Shown in pieces: positions 32,280 to 45,298 of a DNA stretch of 64,000 bases (positions are counted from its first letter, which is position 1; every line of letters starts with the position of its first letter). Position numbers and translations under genes: made by a program. Source of the DNA: Histoplasma ohiense (taxonomy: Eukaryota > Ascomycota > Eurotiomycetes > Onygenales > Ajellomycetaceae); assembly GCA_017607445.1 (NCBI GenBank), contig JAEVHH010000003.1, positions 124,001-188,000 on the forward strand. The letters run 5' to 3'. Below the pieces are notes generated by a model, which had not been told where the DNA came from, did not search any database, and saw nothing but the letters and a program-made list of their open reading frames with translations.

Positions 32280-35200
32280 TATTCAGCAGTCATTGTCATT
32301 TTCTTTGTTTTTGTTTACTGACTGACTTCTGATAGATTTTATTAAACTGTTTCAAGTACTTCTGACTGTTCATCAAGTTTTCTTTGAGTTTTCAAGAATT
32401 ATCTGTGTCTGTACAATCTTTTCATTTGACAAGATATTGTGTTTGACTGTGGTATTGACATTTGTCTAATATAGCTTCAACTTTTCATTTCTCTTGCATG
32501 TCTATAATTATTGATTCTGCTTGCAGGATTTGTCTGTTGTGTGTGTGATAAGATTTGAGAAGAGAAACATAGAATATGAGATGAATTTCTTTATATTGTG
32601 ATGTGAGTTTCAGTTTGTACATCTGTGTACTGTGGATATCAATTATTTGAAAGAGACTCAAAAATTGATGATCTAGTTTGGGTGAGGATTGCAAGATGGA
32701 TATATTTTTTGCATGCAGCATTACTCAGTCCTCTATCTTAAAGCTTTTTGATATATGATGCTGATTGTAATACTTTTTCTCAGCTGCTTTGACAGCTTTC
32801 AAGTATTCTTGAATTTTGTTCTTCATTTACTTCATCCATTTCACTTGTTCTATCATCAATTTTGATGTGTCTGTACTTGGGGGTTCCACATCTATGCAAA
32901 GTTCAGTTGGTCGGCCAATCATTGCTTCAGATGATGTCATTTTTATCAATGTGTGGAAGATGTTGTTATATGCCCATTGTGTCAGAGGAATTCATTCTAT
33001 CCAATTATCTTGCTGATAGCTGCAATATATGTGAAGATAATGTTCAATCACCTGGTTCAATCATTCTGTCTGGTCATCAGTTTGCGGGTGGAATGCTGTT
33101 GATAATTTTTGTTGAACATGGAGCAGATAATATAATGTCAATCAAAACTTGCTATTTATTAATGAATCTTAATTGCTAATAATGTTTGCAGATAGATCAA
33201 AGTTCTTCACAATTCTTCATACAATAATATCTATAAGTTCTTCTGCATCTAGCTCTGAAGATGTGAGCACAATTATGGCTCATTTGATGAATAAATCAAC
33301 AAATATGACAATAGTATTATAGATTTGACTTCTCTTTTTATTATCTGACAGATCTTCAATAAAGTCTATGCTGATTGTATGTCATTTCTTATCTGACACT
33401 GAATGTGATTATAGCAACTCATATGGCTTGTGCTGCAGTATCTTAACACATTGACAAATATTGCAAGTTCTCACATATTCTACAATCTCATTGCTCATAT
33501 CATGCCACAAGTACTTGTGTTTGATTGCTTTGATGATTTTGTCACATTCAAAATGACCATCTTGAAGATTATTGTGGTTCATTTTTATTATTTCATGTCT
33601 TACAGTCTTGTTTTGTGATATATAGACTTTATCATCTTTTCTGAGCAGATTATCTTTATCTACTGCTCAGATTGAATGATTATCTACACTAGCATCATTC
33701 ATCTCTAATCTTCTGCAAAGTTCAGATGTGCTGATGTTTCTATTCTGAATCTGCAGTAAGAGTTTGATGATAGATTTGACTATCTCTTTGTAATAGACTG
33801 TCTCAGACTCAAATATCTTGACAGTTAGAATTTGTGACATCAGAGTCTCTAGATTTAACTCTGTAATATCTGTGATTTTGTTCTCATTCACAGATGCATT
33901 CTTTATTCTGCAGAGATTGTTGTCATCAATGACTACAGATTTCTTTGCTCAACAATTTTCATTAGCTTGCAGATCTTTTTGCATCATCTTGATATATTGA
34001 TCTAACTTTGTGTTTTCTTTTATCTTTAGTCATTTAAAGATTCTCTTATGCAGCTTCTCTTGCAGAGTAGAGAGCTCTGTCAAGAGAGCTGTGTATTTTA
34101 CAAAATCTGAGCAACAACTTGATGCATCTGCAGGATTATTTTTCTCAGAATGATGCTCTATTTCAAAATCAAACACTGAAAACATTTTCATTCAATGAAT
34201 CTGACATTCATTTAGCTGCTTCATTGTCATGAAGTGTTGGAGATTGACATGGTCAGATAAAACAGTTATTGAGTGCTTGTTATCATGTAAGTAATAATAC
34301 CATTGTCTGAAAGCTTCTACAATCAGCAATATTTCTAAATCATATGTTTGATAACATCTTTCTATTTCTGTGAGCTTTCTAGATCAAAACATGATCAGAT
34401 ATCAGTGATCATTATTCATTAATTGTGATATTACTGCAGTGATTGCAACATCAGATTCATCTGTTTCTATATGAAGTTTTTGCTGTGGATCAAAGTGGAT
34501 CAACAATAATGCTTTTGTAAAGCATTCTTTTAACTGCAAAATTGTGTGCTTGCAGTTTTCATCTAACTGAACAGATGTGTTATTCTTCTCTCTTTTCATT
34601 TTGTAATCTTTTAACAATTTGATCAGAGATGCTGTTATTATCAAGAACTTGTATATGAATCAACAATAGAAATTGATGAATTCTAGAAATATTTGCAATT
34701 CATTTATAGTTCACAGTTCTGATCAATCTAGAATTGTGTCAATGCAGTGTTTCTTGACAGTAATGCTCTGTGTGGTAACCACAAAATCCAAAAATCCAAT
34801 TTCTGTTGTGTGGAACATACATTTACTAAGTTTGGCATATAGTCTCCATTGTCTTAACCATTCCAGCACATTCTTAACATGGACAACATGTTCATCAAGT
34901 GTGTTTGAATAGATTATAATATCATCAAGGTAAGCCACATAATATACATCTAAAAGATCACTGAGAGCTTTGTTGATATAAGATTGAAAGATCACAGAGA
35001 TATTGATTAGCTCAAAAGATAAAACTAGATATTCAAAGTGTTTATATTGTGTTTGAAATACTGTTTTTCATTCATCTTCTGCTTGTATGCAAATTCTATG
35101 ATATATGTCTCTAAGGTTCAGTTGTGTATATATTTTGACATCTGCTAATCTATCAAGTATTTCACTTATCAAGAGCAGTGGATATTGATTCTTGACTGTT

Positions 35201-36081
35201 ATTTCATTCAATCTTTGATAATTCATGCAAAGATGCAGGGTTTCATCTTTCTTGAATGCAAATAATACTGACATATCAGCTGGACTCTTGAATGAATGTA
35301 TCCAATTCTTCTCTAATGTCTTTTTGATATATTCTCAGAGAACAGAGAGTTCTTGAGGTGATAAGTTATATATTGATTGATATAAGAGTTTCTTGCCAGG
35401 TTTGAGATCTATGACATGATCATGAAATGCATGTTCCACATCAGATATATCTTCTTGAAATACATCAAGATAATCTTTATAATCATCTGAAATATTTGGC
35501 TCAGTTGCTGCACTTGCAGCTTGTAATGATAAGACAGTGAATATAATATTATCATCATCAATTAGTATTGTGAATTCTTTAGCAGTATTCAGATGTATGT
35601 GATTAATATTTGATGCTTTTCTATAGATTCAGCATCTTCACATTCAGTTGATATCAGAGTTCACAGCTTTCAATCATGACATGCTCAAAATTATGTCATA
35701 TTCACTAATATTGATCTTCTTGAAATGGTGGAATCCTTCTTGAAGAATATATTCATCATTGATAATCTTCATTGCAGCTCTTTGTTGTTTATATGATTTA
35801 ATCTTATGATTATCAACTGCTTCCACTACTTTTGGTTTATCTTCTGTCTTCAAGAAATATTTTGATGCTCAGATGTGGGACATGAAGTTCACATCCACAT
35901 CAGAATTCACTAGTGTTCACATCATCAACCATCCCACTTCTGTCAGCATTTATATATTCATTGTCAATAACTGTTTATCTTGCAGTCTAGTTGTTTGTAT
36001 TCTCAATGCAGCAGCTGCTTCTATGATTGAAATTGTTGATTTTTTGCTTATCAAACTTGATTGTGCTTTTCAGAGTGTAAC
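32280..36081 (-). pseudogene. Gypsy C pol: protease, RT, RNase H, integrase, chromodomain
   Basis: Degraded protease LVNSD near 35910 (LVDSG in gypsy D). RT at 35274-34723 has CMNYQRLNEITVKNQYPLLL and an intact catalytic box YLDD (34932-34921). RNase H at 34644 downward has HIETDESDVAITAVISQL. Integrase has a zinc region near 33560-33440 (CNICQC), SIDFIEDL near 33370 and PQTDDQTE near 33070. A chromodomain (KVEAILD...QYLVK) lies at about 32480-32340. Stops are mostly TGA. Confidence 0.88.
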
Positions 36082-36356
36082 ATTCATGTGAGGTGTAGTG
36101 ACAGTGTGAAGAGTAACAGTAGAAGATAGTTTATAGTGTAGTGGAGATAATAGTAATATATTGTAGAGTGTAATATAGTAGTGTAACATAGTGTAGCTAA
36201 TCGCTAAGGAAGAAAAGAAAGAGAAAGAAGATGTGCGAAATACATACATCGATATATATATATACATATAGAAATAGCGGTAGCGAGAGTATAATGGAAA
36301 GAGGTAAGAATAAGCGAAGATAATAAGGAAATAATAAACGAGTGCATTACAATTCA
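36082..36356. mobile_element. Solo LTR of the gypsy E family with TSD
   Basis: The LTR is 36087-36351 (265 bp, minus orientation relative to gypsy E), flanked by the 5-bp TSD ATTCA (36082-36086 and 36352-36356) and absent from gypsy D at the same site (near 43927). It keeps CpGs (GTAGCGAGAG, AATCGCTAAGG) that are TpG or CpA in the gypsy E LTR, so it is a young or unmutated reference. Confidence 0.93.
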
Positions 36357-37349
36357 ACAATCATTTGCAATATGACTCTTTTTATGACAGTGAGAACACT
36401 TCTTTATCTAGTTATATTTATCTTTCTTGATTTGTTCAGTTGAATCTGTTTGTTCTTCTTGTTTTCTCTTGTTTCAACAGTTGCTAGATTTATCAGAATG
36501 ATGCTGATTCTCTATGAATATTGCAGGTCTTTCTTTATGAATAGCACACTGTTGCTCTGATATATTTTTCTTGAGAGTCTGTAGAGTTCAAAGCAACTCT
36601 TTGTAGTTCTGAGGCTCTTGATTTCAACAGTTGAGTTCTGTGTGTAATATCTTCAATGCTTTACTACACAAGTTATCCATTCTTTGTTCTTCACTATATG
36701 GAGGTAAGTAGTATTCTCAGTCTTTGAGATATTTAGAAAAATCATGTATCAATTGTCATTCTTGTTATTTTGTATCTTGAAACTTTTGACTCATCAATCA
36801 GTGCTGGTTCTGTGGATTGTTAATTTGTATTTCTAGATGTGATAGCATATCATCAAAAGTCAACAGTATTGCTTCTTCATATCTCTCATATGATGATACA
36901 AAATTCAATCATTTCTGCTTAATGTGAGTGTCAAGATAGAGTTTAGTATCATTTATCTTGTATTTCTTCTTTTAATAATACTGACAGTGATGTGTAAAGA
37001 GAGTCAACATGCAATCTTTATAGTCTTTGAATTCTAACATATTTTTTCCTCAATAATAGTTCTTAATTTCTAATCTCAGTGGTGTTTCATTATCATTGTC
37101 TGTATCATTCACAGATCAATTTTGCAGTGATTCTGTGGTGATATTCTGAGTTAATTGAGATTTGATGAGAGTATCTTCATGAATCTGTACTTCCAACTTG
37201 TTGAGCTGCTGTTGTGCATGCAGAATAGCTAATTGCTGCTCTTATTCATGAATTTGATCATTCAACTGTTGCAAACACACATTGTGATCATTGAAGACAG
37301 TAGAGGATTCAGATTGATTTTCAAGAGATCTTATATATGTTGAGATCAT
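36357..37349 (-). pseudogene. Gypsy C gag
   Basis: Starts at MISTYIRSLENQSES (37349). A Gln-rich coiled-coil-like N-terminal region (LHAQQQLNKLEVQIHEDTL) is followed by a capsid-like middle and a zinc knuckle CSHCHKKSHIANDC (about 36410-36368) that fits CX2CX4HX4C. Broken by TGA and some frameshifts. The solo LTR sits between knuckle and protease. Confidence 0.82.
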
Positions 37350-37442
37350 CTTGCATGTTTTAACTAATATTGCATGTTTTAACTAATGTTGCATGCTTTA
37401 TTGTAGATGTGTGTAACAACGGACCACTCAAATAAAGTTTAG

Positions 37443-37451
37443 AGCAATTAG
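37443..37451 (-). other. Gypsy C primer-binding site, complementary to LTR
   Basis: AGCAATTAG just inside the 5' LTR pairs with CTAATCACT in the LTR (37544-37552) if both derive from a CpG-containing ancestor (CTAATCGCT). Gypsy D retains an exact pair. Confidence 0.5.
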
Positions 37452-37454
37452 AAT

Positions 37455-37725
37455 TGTAAGAGATGATTGTAGATATAATTATGAGAGTAGTGTGAAGTAC
37501 ACATATAGAATGTTAAGAAGATAGCAATCTCTATTATTCAAAGCTAATCACTGATCTTCTAATATCTACAGATATCAGCAAGCATTATATAGATGACCAT
37601 CATGTGCTACAGCTGTCTATAATACCATGTGCTATATCCCTTCTCATTAATTCTGATGTGTTCTGTGTTCTTCTATTGTCACATAGCTATTTTCTAATAT
37701 AGATACCTCTGTTGCGCCTATTACA
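37455..37725 (-). repeat. Gypsy C 5' LTR
   Basis: 271 bp, TGTAAGAGAT...CTATTACA. Confidence 0.94.
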
Positions 37726-38155
37726 TCTTTATACTTGAAAGAATAATCTCAGTGATTAAATTTGCTCTGTCTTCAAGCATTTTATCTGTAAGATTTGTAT
37801 CTGATTTTCAATAAAGAGTTTCTCTATTCTCTAATTTCAACTTTTCAATCATTCTTTTCACTTCTGTCCACTGAGCTTTTTCAAAGTTGTATTGATTTGA
37901 ATATAATGGGTTTTGAACTGTTTGATTACTATCCAATTCCATATCAACTTGAATTATCTTATGACCAGTGGCAGCACCATTTGTTTCATTTGAGTCAATA
38001 TACCAATTAAAATGTTTATTCTCATATAGATTCTTAGAGAAAAAACATAGATCTATAATTGATTTCTGTCTCAAATCTGACTTGTGAAAAGTGGAAATGT
38101 CTTGCTCATTTATCAACTCTAGTTTGTTTAAAAGTGCTCATTCAACTAGTTTTTC
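37726..38155 (-). pseudogene. LINE-1 long copy, segment 5 (endonuclease C-terminal part)
   Basis: APE endonuclease end: SIIDLCFFSKNL, IDSNETNGAATGHKII (SDH-type catalytic region) and ENRETLY. Ends at the TSD TTTTC of gypsy D. Confidence 0.88.
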
Positions 38156-38426
38156 TGTAAGAGATGGTTGTAGGTATAATTATGAGAGTAGTGTGAAGTA
38201 CACACATAGAATGTTAAGAAGGTAGCAATCTCTATTATTCAAAGCTAATCACTGATCTCCTAATATCTATGGATATCAGTGAGCATTATATAGATGACCA
38301 TCACGCGCTACAGCTGTCTATGGTGCTGTGTGCTATGTCCCTCCTCATTAATTCTGATGTGTTCTGTGTTCTTCTATTGCCATATAGCTATTTTCTAATA
38401 TAGATATCTCTATTGCATCTATTACA
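38156..38426 (-). repeat. Gypsy D 3' LTR
   Basis: 271 bp, same ends as gypsy C. Confidence 0.94.
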
Positions 38427-38968
38427 ATTATCTCTCTTCTTCAAAAGCCTGGTCCTCAGAGCTTCTTACTGCAACATGCGAAGTTCATAACATGTGCTGC
38501 ATGGTTAATATTGTATAGAGTTCACAGAATCAAGCTGAATTAATTGTTGAGGTTAATTTCAAAGTATTGCTGTTTCAGAAGAACATTTTTCTATCTTTGA
38601 TGTCATTGCAGTTCAATCACAATTTAGACACAACTTCTGACCTCTTTTCTTTGACTTCTACACCAAAAATCACACTTCATTGAATATCATCATCAACATC
38701 ACCACTAACAATTTTTTATTAAAAAAGAATACATCAATTTATCAAACAAAGTACACTGTATCTTTCTATGTGATTTTTATTGTGAAATTTGAAGTTTTGA
38801 TTGCATGATTGCATTTTCCATTTTGAGTTGAGTTTTGTGTTGTTGCAATTTCTTTGATCATCATTGCAATATTGATTTCAATCTTCAACATCTGTCTTTC
38901 TTTCTTGTTGCTTTTGCTTTTCCTCCTCCTTTGAATAAGATCTTGGTACTAATTAAAGTTATGATAGA
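38427..38968 (+). other. Region upstream of the antisense gene (gypsy D)
   Basis: Counterpart of 30583-31125. No open frame is shared by the two copies; TACTAATTAAAG...ATGATAG precedes the ATG and looks like an intron 3' end. Nothing else recognised. Confidence 0.4.
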
Positions 38969-40110
38969 ATGTCAGAACCAGCTGTTTCCATTGCTGATTT
39001 GAAGTCTATGAAGAGTGATATACTGTCTGTCATCAAGAGCATTTGCTTGGATTGTCTGAAGAGATTGCAGAATCCTTCAGTATATTCTTGCTTTGTGAAC
39101 AATGAATGAACACACTGTCACATCTGTCATATATCAAATAGAAGTTGTGCTGCTGTAAGTTTTCTTAAACTGAGATTGTTAAAGATACTAATGAGTTATA
39201 GATATCTGAGCACTTTCACAAAATCAATCAATCTTTGATCAATGAATTTCACAAGATGCTGCTCTTCAACAAAGTTTCAGATGAGAGATTTACCACATAT
39301 CAAACTGCTGTTGCAAGGTTTGTACTTGATATGCAGATCTATAAGAACACAGATGAGATTCTAGAATTCTATATAAACTCTGATGATCTGTTGTCACAGC
39401 AGAGTGTGGCATTCAATCATAGCAGTATTTCAGAAAGTGCATTTTCACATTCTGCTATTACATCAATGTCATCCTCACTGAGCTAAGATCTTGGTACATT
39501 ATTTGAGTTGGCTGATAATGTAGATGAAGATGAGAAAGTGGATGATTCTGTTGAAGTGTTAGAAAGAAACACAGCAGCATATTGCTGTTATTGTATTCAA
39601 TATTTGACAACATCCCCCCACCATCATTGTGAGCCTGCTGAGAGTTGATGCAAAAAATGCAAGCACTGCTTGGTGATGAAGCACACCTGCATTTCAGTAA
39701 GTTATTATTCAAAACAGATGTTTTTACAGTATATAATATTAACTTTCTATTAGATGTCAGCAGATGCTGTTGAATTGACTCAGATGATTATCAACACTGC
39801 TGAGAATTTAATTGTCACTGATGCAGACACTTCAAACATTAATATTTTGCAGAATGCTGTGACTGCAGTGGTTAGATTCTTTGCTGTGAAGATTCAGAAG
39901 ATTCAACAAGACAGTTCTTCTGAGACTTCAGCTGAAACAGTGATTGATGAGGTCTCAGTGATTACATTGCTGATTGCAGCTTCCAAGTCATCATTGAAAT
40001 GTTGTGCTTCATCAGTTGAGGAAATCCAGAATAATAAGCAGGTTTGTCTTGGTGACAATTTCTCAAATAACACTGACCAAGCTGAGACAGATCTGTTTTT
40101 TAATCTCTGA
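38969..40110 (+). pseudogene. Antisense three-exon gene with Cys/His clusters (gypsy D)
   Basis: Exons 38969-39154, 39202-39696 and 39754-40110, with exactly the same lengths (186, 495, 357 nt), phases and introns (47 and 57 nt) as in gypsy C. Exon 3 is fully open (118 codons, MSADAVELTQMIINTAEN start, QAETDLFFNL end). Exons 1 and 2 hold three TGA stops. The Cys/His clusters are kept: HCHICH...C in exon 1 and CEPAES-stop-CKKCKHC...HTC in exon 2. Preserved exon lengths without frameshifts, while the surrounding pol has frameshifts, suggest this was a functional gene of the element. Function unknown. Confidence 0.78.
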
Positions 40111-40124
40111 GTGAAATAAATATA

Positions 40125-43100
40125 TTCAGCAGTTATCATTGTCTTCTTCATTTTTGTTTACTGACTGACTTCTGATAGATTTTATTAAACTGTTTCAAGT
40201 ACTTCTGACTGTTCATCAAATTTTTCTCAGATTCTCAAGAATTATCTGCATCTGTACAATCTTTTCATTTGATAAGATATTGTGTTTGACTGTGGTACTG
40301 ATGCTTGTCTAATATAGCTTCAACTTTTCATTTCTCTTATGTGTCTATAATTATCAGTTCTGCTTGCAGGATTTGTCTGTCGCACACATGATATGATTTG
40401 AGAAGAGAAACATGAAATATGAAATGAATTTCTTTATATTGCAGTATGAGTTTCAGTTTGTACATCTGCATACTGTGAATATCAATTATTTGAAAGAGAC
40501 TCAAAAATCAATGATCTAGTTTGAGTGAGGGTTGCAAGGTGAATATATTTTTTGCACACAGCATTACTCAGTTCTCTATCTTAAAGCTTTTTGATATATG
40601 ACACTGATTGTAATACTTTTTCTCAGCTGCTTTGACAGCTTTCAGACATTCTTGGATTTTGTTCTCCACTTACTTCATTCATTTCACTTGTTCCATTGCT
40701 GATTTTGATGCACTCATGCTTGGAGGCTCCATGTCTATGCAAAGTTCAGTTGGTCAGCCGATCATTGCTTCAGATGATGTCATTTTTATCAATACATGAA
40801 AGATATTGTTATATGCTCATTGCATCAGAGAAATTCATTCTATTCAATTATCTTGCTGGTAGCTGCAATATGTGTGAAGATAATATTCAATCACCTGATT
40901 CAATTGTTCTGTCTGGCTGTTGGTTTGCAGGTGGAATGCTGTCAATAATTTTTGTTGAACATGGAGCAGATAACACAATGTCAATCAAAACTTGCTATTT
41001 ATTAATGAATCTCAGTTGCTAATAATGTTTGCAGATAGGCCAAAGTTCTTTGCAATCCTTTATACAATAATGTCTGCAAGTTCTTCTACATCTAGCTCTG
41101 AAGATGTGGACACAATTATGACCCATTTGATGAATAAATCAACAAATACAACAATAGCATTATAGATTTGACTTCTCTTTTTATTATCTGACAGATCTTC
41201 AATAAAGTCCATGCTAATTGTATGTCATTTTTTATCTGACACTGAATGTGATTGTAGCAATCTGTACAGCTTGTGCTGCAGTATCTTGATGCATTGACAA
41301 ACATTGCAAATTCTCACATATTCTGCAATCTCATTGCTCATATCATGCCATAAGTACTTGCATTTGATTGCTTCAATGATTTTGTCATGTCCAAAATGGC
41401 CACCTTGGAGATCATCATGGTTCATTTTCATTATTTCATGTCTTACAGCCTTGTCTTGCAGTATGTAGACTTTATCATCTTTTCTGAACAGATCATCTTT
41501 ATCTACTGTTCAGATTGAATAATTATCTATACTAGTGTCATTCATCTCTAGTCTTCTGCAAAGTTCAGACATGCTGACATCTCTATTCTGAATCTGCAGT
41601 AAGAGTTCAATGATAGATTCAGCTATCTCTTTGTAATAGACTGTCTCAGATTCAAATACCTTGACAGCTAGAATCTGTGGCATCAGAGTCTCTAGATTTA
41701 ATCTCATAACATCTGCAATCTCATTCTCATCTACAGATGCATTCTTTATTCTGCAGAGATTGTTATCATCAATGACTACAGATCTCTTTACTCAACAATT
41801 TTCATTAGCTTGCAGATCTTTTCACATCATCTTGACACATTGATCTAACTTTGTATTTTCTTTTATCTTTAGTGACTTAAAGATTTTCTTACACAGCTTC
41901 TCTTGCAGAGTAGAGAGTTTCATCAAGAAAGCTGTGTGTTTTACAAAATCTGAGTGATAACTTGATGCATCTGTGGGATTATTTTTCTCAGAACAGTGCT
42001 CTATTTCAAAATTGAATGCTGAGAGCATTTTCATTCAGTGAATCTGATGCTCATTTAGCTGCTTCATTGTCATGAAGTGCTGGAGATTGACATGGTCAGA
42101 TAAAACAGTTATCAGATGCCTGCTATTATGTAAGTAGTGACATTATTGTCTGAAAGCTTCTACAATCAGTAACATTTCTAAATCATATGTTTGATAATGT
42201 CTTTCTGTTTCTGTGAGCTTTCTAGACCAAAATGTGATCAGATGTCAGTGATCATCATTCATTAATTGTGATATTACTGCAGTGATTGCAACACCAGATC
42301 CATCTGTTTCTATACAGAGTTTTCACTGCAGATCAAAGTGAATCAACAATGATGCTTTTATAAAGCATTCTTTTAACTGCAAAATTGTGTGCTTGCAGTT
42401 ATCATCTAACTGGACAGGTGTGTTATTCTTCCCTCTTTTCATTTCATAACCTTTTAACAATTCAGTCAGGGGTGCTGTTATTATTGAGAACTTGTATATG
42501 AATCAATGATAGAAATTGATGAATTCTAGAAATATTTGCAATTCATTTATAGTTTGCAGTTCTGATCAATCTAGAATTGTGTTGATGCAGTGTTTCTCAA
42601 CAGTAATGCTCTGCATGATAACCACAAAACTCAAAAATCCAATTTCTGTTGCATGAAATGTACACTTACTAAGTTTGGCATATAGTCTCCATCGCCTTAA
42701 CTGTTCCAGCACGTTCTTAACATGGATGACATGTTCATCAAGTGTGTTTGAATAGATTACAATATTGTTGAGATAAATCACACAATATACATCTAAAAGG
42801 TCACTGAGAGCTTTGTTGATATAAGATTGAAAGATTGCAGAGACATTGATTAGCCCAAAAGATAAGACTAGATATTCAAAGTGTCCATATCATGTTCAAA
42901 ATGCTGTTTTTCATTCATCCTCCACTTGTATGTGAATTCTATAATATGCATCTCTAAGATTCAATTGTGTATATATTTTGACACCTGCTAATCTATCAAG
43001 TATTTCACTTATCAAGAGCAGTGGATATCAATTCTTGACCATTATTTCATTCAATCCTTGATAATCCACACAAAGATGCAGGGTTCCATCTTTCTTCAGT

Positions 43101-43920
43101 GTGAATAACACTGATGCACTGGCTGAGCTCTTGGACAGATGTATTCAATTCTTCTCTAACATCTTTTTGATATATTCTCAGAGGACAGAGAGTTCTTGAG
43201 GCAATAAGTTATATATCAATTGATATGAGGGTTTCTTGCCAGATTTGAGCTCTATGACATGATCATGAGATGCATGTTCTGTATTAGATATGTCTTCTCA
43301 GAATACATCAAGATAATCTTTATAATCATCTGAGATATTTGACTCAGTTGCTGCACTCACAGCTTGTAATGGTAAGACAGTGAATATAATATTACCATCA
43401 TCAATTAGTGTTGCAAATTCTTTAGCAGTATTCAGATGCACATGATTAATATTCAATGCTTTTCTATAGATTCAGCATCTTCACATTCAGTCAATATCAG
43501 AGTTCACAGCTTTCAATCACAGCATGCTCAAAATTACATCATATCTGCTAATGTCAGCCTCTTTGAAATGGTGGAATCCTTCTCAGAGAATGTGTTCATC
43601 ATCAATAATCTTCATTGCAGCTCTTCATTATTCATATGATTTAATCTTATGATTATCAATTGCTTCCACTACTTTTGATTTACCTTCTGTCTTCAAGAAA
43701 TATTTTGATGCTCAGATGTGGGACACAAAGTTTGCATCTGTGCCAGAATCCACTAGCATTCACATCATCGACCATCCCACTTCTGTCAGCATCCATGTAT
43801 TCATCACCAATAATCATTTATCTTATAGTCTAGTTGTTTGTACTTTCAATGCAGCAGCTGCTTCTACAATTGAGATTGTTGATTTTTTGCTTGTTGAACT
43901 TGGTTGTACTTTTTGAAGTG
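40125..43920 (-). pseudogene. Gypsy D pol
   Basis: The protease has an intact active-site motif LVDSGTDANFVSH (about 43770-43725). The RT catalytic box is YLNN (42775-42764), so RT is dead. RNase H is near 42380-42250. The integrase zinc region is at 41400-41290 (RICNVCQC) with SMDFIEDLSD near 41210. A chromodomain remnant lies near 40350-40200. Stops are mostly TGA. Confidence 0.87.
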
Positions 43921-43924
43921 TAAC

Positions 43925-44922
43925 ATTCAACAATCATTTGCAATATAACCCTTCTTATGACAGTGAGAACACTTCTTCATTCAGTTATATTTATCTTTCT
44001 TGATTTGTTCAGTTGAATCTGTTTGTTCCTCTCATTTCCTCTTGTTTCAACAGTTGCTAGATTTATCAGAACAATGCTGATTTTCTATGAATATCACAGA
44101 TCTTTCTTTGTGAATAGCATGCTGTCACTCTGATATATTTTTCTCAAAAGTCTGTAGAGTTCAAAGCAACTCTTTGTAGTTCTGAGACTTCTGATTTCAA
44201 CAGTTGAGTTCTGTGTGTAATATCTTCAATATCTTACTATGCAAGTTATCCATTCTTTGTTCTTTGCTATATAAGGATAAGTAGTATTCTCAGTTTTTGA
44301 GATATTTAGAGAAATTGTGTATTGATTGCCATTCTTGTTGCTTTGCATCTTGAAACTTTTGACTTGTCAATTGGTGCTGATTCTGTGGATTGTTAATTTG
44401 CATTTCTAGATGTGATAACATATCATCAAAAGTCAACAGTGTTGCTTCTTCACATCTCTCATACAATGATACAAAATTCAATCATTTCTGCTTAATGTGG
44501 GTGTCAAGGTAGAGTTTAGCATCATTTATCTTGTGTTCTTTCTTTTGATAATATCAGTGATGATGTGTAAAGAGAGTCAATATGTGATCTTTATAGTTCT
44601 TGAATTCTAACATATTTTTTCCTCAATAATAGTTCTTAATCTTCAACCTCAGTGGTGTTTCATTATCATCATCTGTATCATTCACAGATCGATTTTGCGG
44701 TGGTTCTGTGGTGGTATTCTGGATTAATTGAGACTTGATGAGAGTATCTTCATGAATCTGCACTTCCAACTCATTGAGCTGCTGTTGTGCATGCAGAATA
44801 GCTAATTGCTGCTCTTGTTCACAGATTTGATCATTCAACTGTTGCAAATGCACATTGTGATCATCAGAGGCAGTAGAGGATTCAGATTGATTTTCAAGGA
44901 ATCTTGTATGTGTTGAGATCAT
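43925..44922 (-). pseudogene. Gypsy D gag
   Basis: Starts MISTHTRFLENQSES at 44922; the first 99 codons are open and include the Gln-rich LHAQQQLNELEVQ region. The zinc knuckle CSHCHKKGYIANDC (about 43985-43945) has the zinc-binding His replaced by Tyr. TGA stops elsewhere. Confidence 0.83.
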
Positions 44923-45015
44923 CTTGCATGTTTTAACTAATGTTGCATGTTTTAACTAATGTTGCATGCTTTATTGTAGGTGTGTGTAACAACGGACCAC
45001 TCAAATAAAGTTATG

Positions 45016-45024
45016 AGTGATTAG
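45016..45024 (-). other. Gypsy D primer-binding site, complementary to LTR
   Basis: AGTGATTAG three bases inside the 5' LTR is the exact reverse complement of CTAATCACT at 45117-45125 in that LTR. No tRNA-type TGG start is seen. Confidence 0.5.
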
Positions 45025-45027
45025 AAT

Positions 45028-45298
45028 TGTAAGAGATGATTGTAGGTATAATTATGAGAGTAGTGTGAAGTACACACATAGGATGTTAAGAAGGTAGCAA
45101 TCTCTATTATTCAAAGCTAATCACTGATCTCCTAATATCTACGGATATCAGCGAGCATTATATAGGCGACCACCATGCGCTACAGCTGCCTATGGTGCTG
45201 TGTGCTATGTCCCTCCTCATTAATTCTGGCGTGTTCTGTGTTCTTCTATCGCCATATAGCTATTTTCTAATATAGATATCTCTGTTGCGTCTATTACA
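45028..45298 (-). repeat. Gypsy D 5' LTR
   Basis: 271 bp, TGTAAGAGAT...CTATTACA. Confidence 0.94.

Larger units (their letters stand above)
30312..37725 (-). mobile_element. Gypsy C: chromovirus with an antisense accessory gene
   Basis: 7.41 kb including a 270-bp solo-LTR insertion; 271-bp LTRs at 30312-30582 and 37455-37725, TSD TCTTT (30307-30311 and 37726-37730). gag-pol is on the minus strand. Between the end of pol and the 3' LTR lie about 1.7 kb holding a spliced gene on the plus strand. Closely related to gypsy D, which has the same net length (7144 vs 7143 bp). Confidence 0.94.
38156..45298 (-). mobile_element. Gypsy D: chromovirus with an antisense accessory gene
   Basis: 7143 bp with 271-bp LTRs (38156-38426 and 45028-45298) and TSD TTTTC (38151-38155, 45299-45303). 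Same organisation as gypsy C without the solo LTR. The 5' LTR keeps more CpG (CGCCATATAGC, GTTGCGTC) than the 3' LTR. Confidence 0.94.
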
